A stretch of DNA of 21,898 nucleotides, taken from an uncultured Bacilli bacterium (GTDB lineage: Bacteria > Bacillota_I > Bacilli_A > RF39 > UBA660). The position numbers were made by a program, and so were the translations under genes. The notes beneath the pieces are model-generated. The model saw only the letters and a list, made by a program, of their open reading frames with translations. It had not been told where the DNA came from and made no database searches. Positions 1 to 7,266 of the stretch are shown here, in pieces (the first letter of the stretch is position 1; every line of letters starts with the position of its first letter). Location: positions 13,500-35,397 of the forward strand of contig CAJUCU010000006.1 in the NCBI GenBank assembly GCA_910585335.1, in the 5' to 3' direction.

Positions 1-52
1 TATTAGAGAAAAAGTTTAATCATCAACAAAGTAGATAAAATTAAGAAACAAT

Positions 53-82
53 AAAACCCTCTCCATTTAGAGAGGTTTTTTG
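53..82 (+). terminator. Intrinsic terminator of an upstream gene outside the window
   Basis: A hairpin with arms AACC(C)TCTC and GAGAGGTT is followed by a run of six T. It reads on the plus strand and lies upstream of the first gene, so it most likely ends a gene to the left of the window. The single bulged C is the only imperfection. Confidence 0.7.
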
Positions 83-152
83 AAAGTAATAATGGCTATT
101 TCTTTCAGGTATAACTAAATTTCAAAAAGAATAGAATAAACTAGGTGAGAAA

Positions 153-881
153 ATGAAGATTATAGCACAAAAAACAAATAATTTAACTACTACTGATTTT
201 ATCAAAAATAGTTTAGAAAAAGATTTTATTGATGCCATGAGTTTAAGTGTCACATATACAAAGGATAATAAAATCGTAGTATATAATGCACCTACATCAG
301 GAAGTGTCATTACCAATACCATTAATATTAGTACTTTAGGGGAACTACAAGGCTATGAAATCGTTCTATTAGAAACGATGTTGAAAGAGTTAAACAATGC
401 ACAAAAAACCAAAGCACTTTATATTAATCTAGCACCATATAATCCAGGAATTTTAAGTGATGAGAATATAGAAGCTGTTAGTAAAAGAATGAATGAATAC
501 GTGGAAGAGTTAAAAAGAGTGATAGAGCTATATCCTAAAATAACAGTCTATATTCATAGTATTAATAGAAGTTTAATCGCAATATTAAAAGAAAAACTTC
601 CTAAAAACAAACTTGGCTTTGCAGTAACAGGTGCTGATATTACTTTTGTAGATGTAGACTATTATGTATTTCTAGCGACAACACAAAATGATTTAATTAT
701 TGATACACTATTAAAAAATCATAAAGAAGTAATCATTTATGTATATTCTGATTATTTTGTTTCTTATTTATACAATCATTATTTAGGTGAAAAATCGACG
801 CCTTACTTACAAGAAACGTTCGAAAAACTATATTTTATGGGAAACTATCCAGAGATAATATACAAAGTTTTTAAAACCTAA
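153..881 (+). CDS. GDPD-fold protein lacking catalytic residues (predicted pseudoenzyme)
   Basis: The 242-residue length and N-terminal pattern match glycerophosphodiester phosphodiesterases (GDPD), TIM-barrel enzymes that split glycerophosphodiesters. IIAQK (3-7) aligns with IIAHR, DAMSLSVTYTKD (27-38) with D-x-I-E-L-D-V-x-L-T-K-D, VVYN (42-45) with VVxH, and ISTLGELQ with the usual L-T-L-x-E-L. In this alignment the catalytic His and Arg become Q6 and K7, the metal-binding Glu and Asp become S30 and S32, and the second His becomes N45. No signal peptide or membrane segment is seen, so it should be cytoplasmic. The start is supported by an AGGTGAG ribosome site 7 nt upstream. The fold is inferred from pattern matching. 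The cellular role is unknown and hydrolysis looks unlikely. Confidence 0.6.
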   Translation: MKIIAQKTNNLTTTDFIKNSLEKDFIDAMSLSVTYTKDNKIVVYNAPTSGSVITNTINISTLGELQGYEIVLLETMLKELNNAQKTKALYINLAPYNPGILSDENIEAVSKRMNEYVEELKRVIELYPKITVYIHSINRSLIAILKEKLPKNKLGFAVTGADITFVDVDYYVFLATTQNDLIIDTLLKNHKEVIIYVYSDYFVSYLYNHYLGEKSTPYLQETFEKLYFMGNYPEIIYKVFKT

Positions 882-920
882 AATTATCTCCAAAACAAGA
901 CCAAACTATTTTAAATAACA

Positions 921-944
921 AAAAAAGCCTTGTATTACAAGGCT
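921..944 (-). terminator. Terminator of tRNA-Ala
   Basis: Read on the minus strand, a perfect 8-bp stem AGCCTTGT/ACAAGGCT with a 3-nt loop is followed by six T, 12 nt after the tRNA 3' end. On the plus strand no T-run follows, so it should not terminate the gene ending at 881. Confidence 0.8.
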
Positions 945-955
945 GAAATTCAATC

Positions 956-1031
956 TGGTGGAGAATAGGAGGATCGAACTCCTGACCTCCACGGTGCAAA
1001 CGTGGCGCTCTCCCAGCTGAGCTAATTCCCC
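956..1031 (-). tRNA. tRNA-Ala (anticodon UGC)
   Basis: The minus strand folds into a 76-nt cloverleaf. Acceptor stem GGGGAAT pairs with ATTCTCC (one G-U), followed by A and an encoded CCA. The D arm is TAGCTCAGCTGGGAGAGC, the anticodon stem CCACG/CGTGG encloses loop TTTGCAC (anticodon TGC, Ala), and the T arm carries GTTCGATCC. It is a single tRNA, not part of a cluster, with its own promoter (1060-1089) and terminator (921-944). Confidence 0.97.
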
Positions 1032-1059
1032 AAATATCTAATATTTCATCAACAAATCG

Positions 1060-1089
1060 ATTATATCATAGTAAAATTTTAAAAGTCAA
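1060..1089 (-). promoter_or_regulatory. Sigma-A promoter of tRNA-Ala
   Basis: On the minus strand, -35 TTGACT (1084-1089) and -10 TATAAT (1060-1065) are separated by 18 bp and sit about 29 bp before the tRNA 5' end. Confidence 0.8.
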
Positions 1090-1117
1090 TACTTTTTTTC
1101 GAAAAGTATCGTATACT
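1089..1117 (+). promoter_or_regulatory. Candidate promoter and inverted repeat between divergent genes
   Basis: A -10-like TATACT (1112-1117) lies 22 bp before the ATG at 1140, with no good -35. Just upstream is an inverted repeat ATACTTTT/AAAAGTAT (1089-1096 and 1102-1109, 5-bp gap). It abuts the tRNA promoter -35 and could be an operator. Both assignments are tentative. Confidence 0.35.
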
Positions 1118-1139
1118 AATGAATAGAAAGAGGTGAAAC

Positions 1140-1934
1140 ATGATACGAATGCTAAAAGCATTTTTTAAAGAAAATGATAAAAAAATCGTCTTTGCGTTCT
1201 TGAGTCTTTATATTCTAGTAATCATTTCAATGATTATCCAGCTAACTATGGGAAATTATCAAAATGTTTTTTATTGTATTTTAGCACTAATACTATTCTT
1301 AATTCCCTATTTTATTGATAAAAAAACGGCGATAACACTTCCTAATACTTTAGAAATAACCATTCTATTTTTTATCTTTGCAACGACAGTTTTAGGAGAA
1401 ATCCGTAATTTTTATACGACATTTCCACATTGGGATACCATGCTTCATACCTTAAGTGGTTTTCTATGTGCAGCAATTGGGTTTTCTCTTGTTAATATTT
1501 TAAATCATTCAAATAGAAGCTTTATGCATCTATCCCCAATCTTTGTTGCACTTGTTGCCTTTTGTTTTTCGATGACAATTGGTGTTTTATGGGAGTTTTT
1601 TGAATTTGCAGGGGATACCTACTTAAATAAAGACATGCAAAAAGATGAAATCGTTACCAAAATATCTTCTGTGAAACTAAATCAAAAAAAGGAAAATGTT
1701 CCTGTTCTCTTAGATTCTATCGATAAAACAATTATTTATAGTAATCACTATAAAAAAACGGTAATTATTGAGAATGGTTACTTAGATATTGGTCTTACAG
1801 ATACCATGAAAGATTTATTTGTCAATTTTATTGGTGCCATTTTATTTTCTGTATTAGGTTTTTTCTATTTAAAAAAACAAGAAGGATATAAAATTGCTGA
1901 ACTCTTTATTCCGAAGCTAAAAGAAAAAAAGTAG
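1140..1934 (+). CDS. YjdF-like (DUF2238) multi-pass membrane protein
   Basis: This 264-residue protein has about six hydrophobic segments (roughly 17-38, 42-58, 69-87, 103-122, 133-151 and 224-243) and a soluble 160-215 loop. Polar residues sit at membrane edges in the arrangement of the YjdF/DUF2238 family: HWD-x3-H (97-103), WEFFEF (151-156) and D-x3-D-x3-N-x2-G (221-232). These may bind a metal or lipid headgroup, but the family has no established biochemical role that I know of. The ATG follows AGAGGTGA with good spacing. It stands alone, divergent from the tRNA, and is followed by a promoter for the next gene, so it is probably monocistronic. The family call is from motif pattern only. 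Confidence 0.6.
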   Translation: MIRMLKAFFKENDKKIVFAFLSLYILVIISMIIQLTMGNYQNVFYCILALILFLIPYFIDKKTAITLPNTLEITILFFIFATTVLGEIRNFYTTFPHWDTMLHTLSGFLCAAIGFSLVNILNHSNRSFMHLSPIFVALVAFCFSMTIGVLWEFFEFAGDTYLNKDMQKDEIVTKISSVKLNQKKENVPVLLDSIDKTIIYSNHYKKTVIIENGYLDIGLTDTMKDLFVNFIGAILFSVLGFFYLKKQEGYKIAELFIPKLKEKK

Positions 1935-1953
1935 ACAACAACTTTTTTTTTTT
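1924..1953 (+). terminator. Weak AT-only-loop terminator after the YjdF-like gene
   Basis: A7GT pairs with ACT7 around an 8-nt loop and a run of about 11 T follows. The stem has only two G-C pairs. It overlaps the -35 of the next promoter, so termination may be partial. Confidence 0.4.
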
Positions 1954-1960
1954 GTACAAT
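1932..1960 (+). promoter_or_regulatory. Sigma-A promoter of the CpoA-like gene
   Basis: -35 TAGACA (1932-1937) and -10 TACAAT (1955-1960) are spaced by exactly 17 bp. The transcript should start near 1967, which rules out the in-frame ATG at 1959 (it overlaps the -10) and selects the ATG at 1983. Confidence 0.7.
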
Positions 1961-1982
1961 GAGAATAATGAGAGGTGGTATC

Positions 1983-2981
1983 ATGAAAGTATTACTATAT
2001 ACAGAAGTAGAAAATATGGTTTCTAAAGCTGGGATTGGAAAAGCAATCCGCCATCAACAAAAAGCACTAGAAAGTGTAGGGGTAGAGTATACACTGAATC
2101 CTCATGATGACTATGATATAGTAGATTTAAACTTATATGGCCCCAAGTCTTATCAGTTAGCCAAAAAAGCCCATAAAAAGGGGAAAAAAGTGGTTTACCA
2201 TGCGCATTCCACAGAAGAAGATTTTAGAAATTCCTTTATCTTCTCTAATCAATTAGCCCCAACTTTCAAAAAATGGCTTATAAAATGTTATAGTCAAGCG
2301 GACTATATTATTACACCAACTCCATACTCAAAAAGATTACTAGAAGGATATGGTCTCAAACAACCAATTCGTGCTATTTCTAATGGAATTGATTTATCTT
2401 TTTTTAAAAATAGTGAATCCCCCCTTGGTTTTCGAAAAAAATATGGTTATAGCAAAGAGGATATTGTAATTGTGGGAATTGGTCTTTATTTAGAAAGAAA
2501 AGGAATACTAGATTTTGTAGAACTAGCACGCCGCTTACCAGAATATAACTTCATTTGGTTTGGTCATGTAAATCGTGCTGTAATACCACAAAAGATTAAA
2601 AAGGCCCTAAAAACGAACTTACCCAACTTAAAGTTTCCAGGTTATGTGGAACCATCTATGATTAAAGCGGCCTTAAAGGAAGCGAATCTATATATATTCC
2701 CAACATTAGAAGAAACAGAAGGAATCCCCGCCATGGAGGCTTGTGCCATGAAGTGTGATGCTATTATTCGTGATATTCCAGTTTTTAGTGATTGGTTAGA
2801 AGATGGAAAAAATATTTATAAAGCAAAAGACATTGATGACTTTGAAGAAAAAATAAAAAAACTATTAAATAAAGAGTTACCCTCATTAACAGAGAAAGGA
2901 TACGAAGTAGCAAAGTCCCGTGATATCCAAAAAATAGGCCATGAGCTAAAAGAAGTTTATGAAGAAGTAATGAAATTATAA
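1983..2981 (+). CDS. cpoA: CpoA/alDGS-like glycolipid glycosyltransferase (GT4)
   Basis: A 332-residue GT-B glycosyltransferase of family 4. Its sequence closely follows streptococcal CpoA and Acholeplasma diglucosyl-diacylglycerol synthase, which add a second sugar to monoglucosyl-diacylglycerol on the inner membrane face. Shared motifs are SGIG-like KAGIGKA (15-21), LNLYGPKS (49-56), HAHSTEEDFRNSF (73-85), ITPTPYSK (110-117), ISNGID (132-137), and an E-x7-E motif at E244/E252 within ETEGIPAME. The protein is soluble, with basic patches suited to peripheral membrane binding. GAGGTGG precedes the ATG at 1983. The partner that makes the monoglucosyl lipid is not in the window. Acceptor and sugar specificity (Glc or Gal) cannot be decided from sequence. 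Confidence 0.8.
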   Translation: MKVLLYTEVENMVSKAGIGKAIRHQQKALESVGVEYTLNPHDDYDIVDLNLYGPKSYQLAKKAHKKGKKVVYHAHSTEEDFRNSFIFSNQLAPTFKKWLIKCYSQADYIITPTPYSKRLLEGYGLKQPIRAISNGIDLSFFKNSESPLGFRKKYGYSKEDIVIVGIGLYLERKGILDFVELARRLPEYNFIWFGHVNRAVIPQKIKKALKTNLPNLKFPGYVEPSMIKAALKEANLYIFPTLEETEGIPAMEACAMKCDAIIRDIPVFSDWLEDGKNIYKAKDIDDFEEKIKKLLNKELPSLTEKGYEVAKSRDIQKIGHELKEVYEEVMKL

Positions 2982-3013
2982 AACTCAAATGAAGGATTCA
3001 AATGAGTTTTTTC
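2980..3013 (+). terminator. Terminator between convergent cpoA-like gene and rodA
   Basis: AAAACTCA pairs with TGAGTTTT, with an inner TGA/TCA helix and symmetrical internal loop, followed by TTTTTTC. The minus strand also ends in a short T-run, so it may act for rodA too. Confidence 0.7.
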
Positions 3014-3048
3014 TTATGACATTTTTACAAAAAAGACTTCTAAAAGCC

Positions 3049-4179
3049 TTATTTGTGTCTATAATGATGAGGACGTTCCAGTGAAATATTTAAAATAATA
3101 CCAACTATAACCATATAGGAAAGTAAACTAGAACCACCATAACTAATAAAAGGCAGCGTGATTCCTGTAATCGGGAAGATTCCTACAGTCATCCCAATAT
3201 TTTGTACCTGTTGAAAAACAAGCATTCCAAGTATTCCTACCAATACATATTTATCAGTATCAATAATTTTCTTCTTAGTAAGAGATAAAACTTTTAAATC
3301 AAAATAAGCGATTAATAAAATAAGCGCTAGAGAGCCAATAAAGCCAAAGTTAGAAGCAAATACAGCGAAGATAAAGTCAGTCCCAGACTCAGGAAAGTAA
3401 ATAGGTGTTTGATTAAAACCATGTCCTAAAGCACCAGCACTACCAATCGCTGCCATTGCATTCTCAAGCTGTAAGCCACTACCAGATTTCCAAGCAAAAA
3501 TTCGATCTAACCGATAAAATAAATCAGTTCCAAAAAGTCGAATAAAAATATCTTTTTCAAAAAAGTAAAGACCTAAAGTACCACCAAGTAGAAGCGCAAG
3601 GATAAAAAAGGCAATAAGGAACCATCTAGCCCGAATACCTGATAAAAATAACATACTAACATAAATGACAAGATAGATAATTACAACACCAGTATCTGGT
3701 TCTAAAAAGGTTAAAACACTAGGAAGTAAAACCACCAAAAAGGATTTTACCAAAAAAACAAATTCTTCTTTCATACTAGGATTTGCATACTTAATCTTGA
3801 AATTATGAATCATCACACCAAGGGTTAGAATTAAAATAATTTTCATAAACTCGCTTGGTTGAAAACTTCCAATACCAGGAATCACGAACCAACACTTACT
3901 ATTATTAATAGCAGGAGCAAAAAGAAGTAACAACAGCAAAAGTAGATTACAAATACCATAAAAAAGCCATATATTTTTATAAAGATAATCATTTTTAAAT
4001 CTCAGTAAAAACATAACAAAAATCATACCTGCTACATACCATAAGACTTGTTTAAATACCAAATTGCCAAGTGTTGCTGAAATATAAGTAGAAGCACTAT
4101 AGATAGTAATCAAACTAATAACAGCAAAACAAAGTAGAGGAATTAAAATTCCCAAGTCAAATTTTCTCTTATTTAGCAT
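3049..4179 (-). CDS. rodA: RodA-type SEDS peptidoglycan glycosyltransferase
   Basis: A 376-residue multi-pass SEDS protein (about ten membrane helices), the glycan polymerase that works with a class B penicillin-binding protein in wall elongation. Family motifs are visible: KCWFVIPGIGSFQPSE (95-110), EPDTG (160-164) with the conserved acidic residue D162, PESGTDFIFAV (263-273), and TVGIFPITGITLPFISYGGSS (331-351). The wide loop and PESGTDF favour RodA over FtsW, but the two are hard to separate by eye. AAGGAGGAA lies 5 nt before the ATG, the best ribosome site in the window. No penicillin-binding protein gene is adjacent. The upstream region has overlapping TATAAT-like -10 boxes on the minus strand (4197-4207) without a good -35. 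Confidence 0.9.
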   Translation of the reverse strand: MLNKRKFDLGILIPLLCFAVISLITIYSASTYISATLGNLVFKQVLWYVAGMIFVMFLLRFKNDYLYKNIWLFYGICNLLLLLLLLFAPAINNSKCWFVIPGIGSFQPSEFMKIILILTLGVMIHNFKIKYANPSMKEEFVFLVKSFLVVLLPSVLTFLEPDTGVVIIYLVIYVSMLFLSGIRARWFLIAFFILALLLGGTLGLYFFEKDIFIRLFGTDLFYRLDRIFAWKSGSGLQLENAMAAIGSAGALGHGFNQTPIYFPESGTDFIFAVFASNFGFIGSLALILLIAYFDLKVLSLTKKKIIDTDKYVLVGILGMLVFQQVQNIGMTVGIFPITGITLPFISYGGSSLLSYMVIVGIILNISLERPHHYRHK

Positions 4180-4267
4180 AAAATTCCTCCTTCAGTATTA
4201 TATTATATCAAAAAGTATCAAATTTTATTTCATAAAACATAAAATATTATAAAAAGGAGTGGAAGAG

Positions 4268-4579
4268 ATGCCAAAATTACCAAAAATTTATCAAAATAGG
4301 ATAGAAAAAGAAATCAATAATAATAAAAAAGTATATTATGGAAATAGTATAACCAAAAATAAAGAACCAATTCAAAAGGAAGAAAATAAGGATATAGAAA
4401 CAATCATTGATGATATTTTATCATTGCCAACATATTCTTTTAACATAAATCTTTTAATTCATACCAAAGAAAAGACATATGATACTAGTTTGATTGCTAA
4501 GACACAAAACAGTATTATTACATTTGATAATGATAAAATACCATTAGAAGATATTATAAGTATCGAAAAAAAAGTATAA
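4268..4579 (+). CDS. Small hypothetical protein
   Basis: A 103-residue protein I do not recognise. Residues 1-45 are very basic and Asn-rich, probably disordered. Residues 48-103 look like a small beta-rich domain (ILSLPTYSFNINLLIH, then SIITFDNDKIPLEDIISIEK). An earlier in-frame GTG at 4259 overlaps the AAGGAG ribosome site (4254-4259), so the ATG at 4268, 8 nt downstream of it, is preferred. It diverges from rodA and converges on the coat genes with a shared terminator. Proximity to coat genes hints at, but does not show, a sporulation link. Confidence 0.6.
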   Translation: MPKLPKIYQNRIEKEINNNKKVYYGNSITKNKEPIQKEENKDIETIIDDILSLPTYSFNINLLIHTKEKTYDTSLIAKTQNSIITFDNDKIPLEDIISIEKKV

Positions 4580-4607
4580 AAAAAATTGCAAGTTTGCAAT
4601 TTTTTTG
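4580..4607 (+). terminator. Bidirectional terminator
   Basis: AAAATTGCA/TGCAATTTT hairpin flanked by A-run and T-run on both sides, between the convergent small gene (ends 4579) and the cotZ-like gene (ends 4611). Confidence 0.8.
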
Positions 4608-4610
4608 TTT

Positions 4611-5024
4611 TTAGCAAAGATCAATGAAAGTATCAGCGTAACATTTAATCGCGCTTACACATTCTAAATTGATTGTAAAAAAGTCACTTGTAGCATTATA
4701 AGTTGTAACGCCATTTTCTACTGTTGGATATAAAACACGGCAAGTACAGCAGCAATCATCAAGACTTTCTACACGGAAAACAGTACTTGTACCAGTAGAA
4801 CCATTTACAGTATATGGAAAAGACCACATACTACCAGTGAAACAGTTAAATAAACTAATAGGACGAGTATTATAACAGATGAAGTTCTGTTCTGGTCCTA
4901 AGTAAGGTTTATCACAACCAGTAGAACTGCATTTTTTATGATCATGACGTTGAAGTTTTACAATCGTCTCAAGAATATGATGTAAGCATTCACAAGATTC
5001 TATGTTTTCATTTTTATCACACAT
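4611..5024 (-). CDS. cotZ: CotY/CotZ-family spore coat protein
   Basis: 137 residues with 14 cysteines. The layout follows the CotY/CotZ outer-coat/crust family: N-terminal helix, NTRPISLF, then VFRVE, a cysteine-rich strand before RVL (DCCCTC), and a closing LECVSAIKC matching the family's C-F-C-A-I-N-C end. In Bacillus such proteins form disulfide-linked crystalline layers on the spore. AAAGGAG overlaps the stop of the gene before it, only 16 nt away, so it is the second gene of a two-gene operon and may be translationally coupled. Symbol given for the family; CotY is equally possible. Confidence 0.8.
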   Translation of the reverse strand: MCDKNENIESCECLHHILETIVKLQRHDHKKCSSTGCDKPYLGPEQNFICYNTRPISLFNCFTGSMWSFPYTVNGSTGTSTVFRVESLDDCCCTCRVLYPTVENGVTTYNATSDFFTINLECVSAIKCYADTFIDLC

Positions 5025-5040
5025 AACTAAAATCTCCTTT

Positions 5041-5442
5041 CTAGATACAATCTAGTCTAATATCACTTAGACATTTCAGTGCACACATGCAAGCTAGATT
5101 AACAGTAACGAAACTGCTTGTTTTTTGATATGGGGTAGCAGGATCTTCACTACTAGGTGCTAAAACTCTAAGCGTTGCACAACAACCACTTACATTTTCT
5201 ACACGAAATACACTACTAGTTCCAACTGTTCCGTTTAACTCGTAGTTAGCAGTAAATAATGTATTGGTTTTAGTGTATAATGTAATGGGACGAGTGTTAT
5301 AACATAAAATATTACCACGTTCACCTAAGTAAGATTTAGTACAACCTTCTTCTAAACAGATATCGTCACTTGCATTTTTTTGTAAAATATCAATGACTCT
5401 GAGTATTTTTGCAAGACAGCAAGAATTATCTTTTTCTTTCAT
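5041..5442 (-). CDS. cotZ: CotY/CotZ-family spore coat protein (paralogue)
   Basis: 133 residues with 11 cysteines, paralogous to the next gene. Shared blocks are CYNTRPITLY, NGTVGTSSVFRVE, GCCATLRVLAPS and ACMCALKC. GCCATL is especially close to the Bacillus CotZ GSCATL segment. It is the first gene of the pair, with GAGGAGA before the ATG. The region upstream (minus strand) contains CTTATACTA, one mismatch from the sigma-K -10 pattern CATAnnnTA, but I see no matching -35, so late mother-cell control is likely from function rather than shown. The pair has clearly diverged, so it is not a recent duplication. Confidence 0.8.
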   Translation of the reverse strand: MKEKDNSCCLAKILRVIDILQKNASDDICLEEGCTKSYLGERGNILCYNTRPITLYTKTNTLFTANYELNGTVGTSSVFRVENVSGCCATLRVLAPSSEDPATPYQKTSSFVTVNLACMCALKCLSDIRLDCI

Positions 5443-5568
5443 TTTTTATCTCTCCTCTATCTATTTCTAGTATAAGATATTCTAGAGAAACACTTTTGTG
5501 CCTTATGAATACCTATATCATTATATGTATTTAAAAAATAATAATTTCTTTCTTTTTTCTTTTGTTCT

Positions 5569-5577
5569 TGCTATAAT
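5569..5577 (+). promoter_or_regulatory. Extended -10 promoter of EIIB-like gene
   Basis: TGCTATAAT is an extended -10 with no clear -35. The predicted start near 5584 argues against the in-frame GTG at 5498 and leaves ATG 5594 with a leader of about 10 nt. Confidence 0.55.
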
Positions 5578-5593
5578 AGTAATGGTGATAAGA

Positions 5594-5899
5594 ATGGAAT
5601 ATATAATTATATTTGTCGTATTAGTAATTATTTTGCTAGCCATACTAAAAGCAACGAAAAAAGATGCTGGCTTAGATTTTAATAAGTTAGTAGAATATTT
5701 AGGTGGAAAAGAAAATATTATTGATACAGAGATTAATCTATCTAGGTTTAAAGCAACACTAAAAGATGTGACGAAAGCCAATAAAGAAGGCATTCAAAAG
5801 TTAGGTGCTAAAGGGATTGTAGAAATTGATAATCAATTAAAAATTATCTTAGGACCTAATTCAAAACAATTAAAAAAATACATTGATGACTTAAAGTGA
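5594..5899 (+). CDS. Membrane-anchored PTS EIIB-like protein without phospho-cysteine
   Basis: 101 residues: an N-terminal membrane helix (2-19), a short basic linker, then a glucose-type PTS EIIB fold (30-100). Family landmarks are LVEYLGGKENI (32-42), DTEINLSRFKATLKD (44-58), GAKGIVEIDNQLKIILGP (71-88). In true EIIB domains the phosphorylated Cys lies in D-x-C-x-T-R-L-R. Here that position is N48 (N-L-S-R-F-K), so phosphoryl transfer should be impossible. No EIIC domain or other PTS gene is nearby. GGTGAT lies 6 nt before ATG 5594. It may be a sensor or scaffold derived from EIIB, but the role is unknown. It sits between spore coat and sporulation-kinase genes. Confidence 0.65.
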   Translation: MEYIIIFVVLVIILLAILKATKKDAGLDFNKLVEYLGGKENIIDTEINLSRFKATLKDVTKANKEGIQKLGAKGIVEIDNQLKIILGPNSKQLKKYIDDLK

Positions 5900-5919
5900 T
5901 AAATTTCGTCACTTTTTTT
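5893..5919 (+). terminator. Terminator of EIIB-like gene
   Basis: AAAGTGA/TCACTTT stem, 9-nt loop, followed by T-run. The stop codon TGA is inside the left arm. Confidence 0.75.
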
Positions 5920-5924
5920 CATTT

Positions 5925-5958
5925 TTCGACAAACTTCGACACCATCTTTTTCTATAAT
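5925..5958 (+). promoter_or_regulatory. -10 box and direct repeats before the histidine kinase
   Basis: -10 TATAAT (5953-5958) lies 23 bp before the ATG with no good -35 hexamer. Instead there are two TTCGACA copies (5925-5931 and 5935-5941) spaced 10 bp, on one helix face, where a -35 would be. This is the arrangement expected for an activator such as an OmpR-type response regulator. Confidence 0.5.
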
Positions 5959-5981
5959 GGTAGCAGAAAGAGGGTAGAAAT

Positions 5982-7238
5982 ATGTCGATTATTTTAGAAA
6001 ACATGATTGTAAATACCGTTTATCTAGTATTTCCAATCGCACTTTATTTAGTTTATATTGCCTATATTCGCAATATGGATTTAGAAGAGAAGAAAGTATT
6101 TTTAGATTTAGCAGTATTTTCATCTGTATATCTCACCATTCGTTATGGAAAGGATTTTGATCATATTATTCCATTAGTACTTCTAAATATCCCATTATTA
6201 CTATGTTATTTAAAGAAAAATAATAATTCAGCGATTCTTTTATCATTGATTTGTATTTTTTACTGTTATGAGGTATTAAAAGTATCATTATTGATACTAT
6301 CAATAGAATACTTTATTTATTTCATTCTTTATAATTATGTAATTCATAAGCGTCTAACACCATCTCATATTATTTACTATTTTATTATTTTAAAAGCATT
6401 TTTTGTATCAGTAGAAGTAAACCTTTTTGTAAAGCCCAATGTTAGTTCACTTCATAATGTAGCTTATGTATTCTGTCTTCTCTTAATCTTTACTGTAATT
6501 TCTTATATAATTTTATTTTTCCTTAGAAAAGGGGAAGAAATTATGGACTTAAATGCGACAATCAATGAGTTAGAAAAAGAAAAAAGGGTCAGAGCATCAT
6601 TATTTAAAATTACACATGAAATAAAAAATCCTATCGCTGTTTGCAAAGGATATTTAGATATGATGGATTATAAGGATAGTAAAACAGTAGAGCGTTATAC
6701 GAAAATCGTAAAAGATGAAATAGGAAGAACGTTAGTGTTGATGGATGACTTTTTATCTTGTACCAAAATAAAAATTGAGAAAGAAGAAGTAGATTTATAT
6801 ATGTTATTAGATGAAATCAGCAGTGCCCTACAACCGCTTTTTAAGAAGAATAAAATAGAAACAAATTTTAAAATTCCTGATGAGGAACTTTATATTATGC
6901 TAGATTATAATAGGATGAAACAAGTACTAGTAAATATTTTAAAAAATGCAATTGAAGCCAAGAAAAGTAGAGGAAAGAACAAGGTAGAAATAGAAGTAGA
7001 AGAAGAAAAAGAGAATGTAGTAATTCGAATTAAGGATAATGGTATTGGAATGAATACGAATACTTTAAAACGAGTAGATGAAATGTTTTATACGACCAAG
7101 GAAAAAGGAACAGGCCTAGGGGTTAGTCTTTCTAAAGAGATAGTGGAACTGCATGGTGGAAAAATGAAATATATCTCAGTAGAAGGAAAGGGAACCACAG
7201 TACTGATTTATTTACCAGTAAAAAAAACAGAAAAGTAA
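5982..7238 (+). CDS. KinB-like orphan sensor histidine kinase
   Basis: 418 residues. About 180 residues hold six or seven membrane helices with little extracytoplasmic sequence, then a short linker helix leads to a HisKA domain with THEIKNPIAVCKGYL (phospho-acceptor H212) and a HATPase domain with N-box NILKNAIEA, G1 DNGIGM, and TTKEKGTGLGVSLSKEIVELHGG. The H-E-I-K-N-P-x-A/T pattern and the sensor-free membrane domain resemble sporulation kinases such as KinB, which feed the Spo0F/Spo0A relay. No response regulator gene is adjacent, which fits an orphan relay kinase, and coat-type genes flank it. AGAGGGTAG precedes the ATG. Kinase activity is near certain; the sporulation role is inferred. 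Confidence 0.85.
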   Translation: MSIILENMIVNTVYLVFPIALYLVYIAYIRNMDLEEKKVFLDLAVFSSVYLTIRYGKDFDHIIPLVLLNIPLLLCYLKKNNNSAILLSLICIFYCYEVLKVSLLILSIEYFIYFILYNYVIHKRLTPSHIIYYFIILKAFFVSVEVNLFVKPNVSSLHNVAYVFCLLLIFTVISYIILFFLRKGEEIMDLNATINELEKEKRVRASLFKITHEIKNPIAVCKGYLDMMDYKDSKTVERYTKIVKDEIGRTLVLMDDFLSCTKIKIEKEEVDLYMLLDEISSALQPLFKKNKIETNFKIPDEELYIMLDYNRMKQVLVNILKNAIEAKKSRGKNKVEIEVEEEKENVVIRIKDNGIGMNTNTLKRVDEMFYTTKEKGTGLGVSLSKEIVELHGGKMKYISVEGKGTTVLIYLPVKKTEK

Positions 7239-7266
7239 GCGAATAATACTTTTCTGTCTTTTTTAT
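7229..7266 (+). terminator. Bidirectional terminator between kinase and coat-like gene
   Basis: AGAAAAGTA/TACTTTTCT 9-bp stem with 9-nt loop. A T-run follows on the plus strand and GTTTTTTT on the minus strand. It overlaps both stop codons. Confidence 0.8.

Noticed and set aside
1959..1982. Earlier in-frame ATG starts for the CpoA-like protein
   Set aside because: ATG 1959 overlaps the -10 box TACAAT (1955-1960); the strong ribosome site and family length fit ATG 1983.
4611..5442. Recent tandem duplication of cotZ
   Set aside because: The two proteins share short motifs only and differ across most positions, so the duplication is old.
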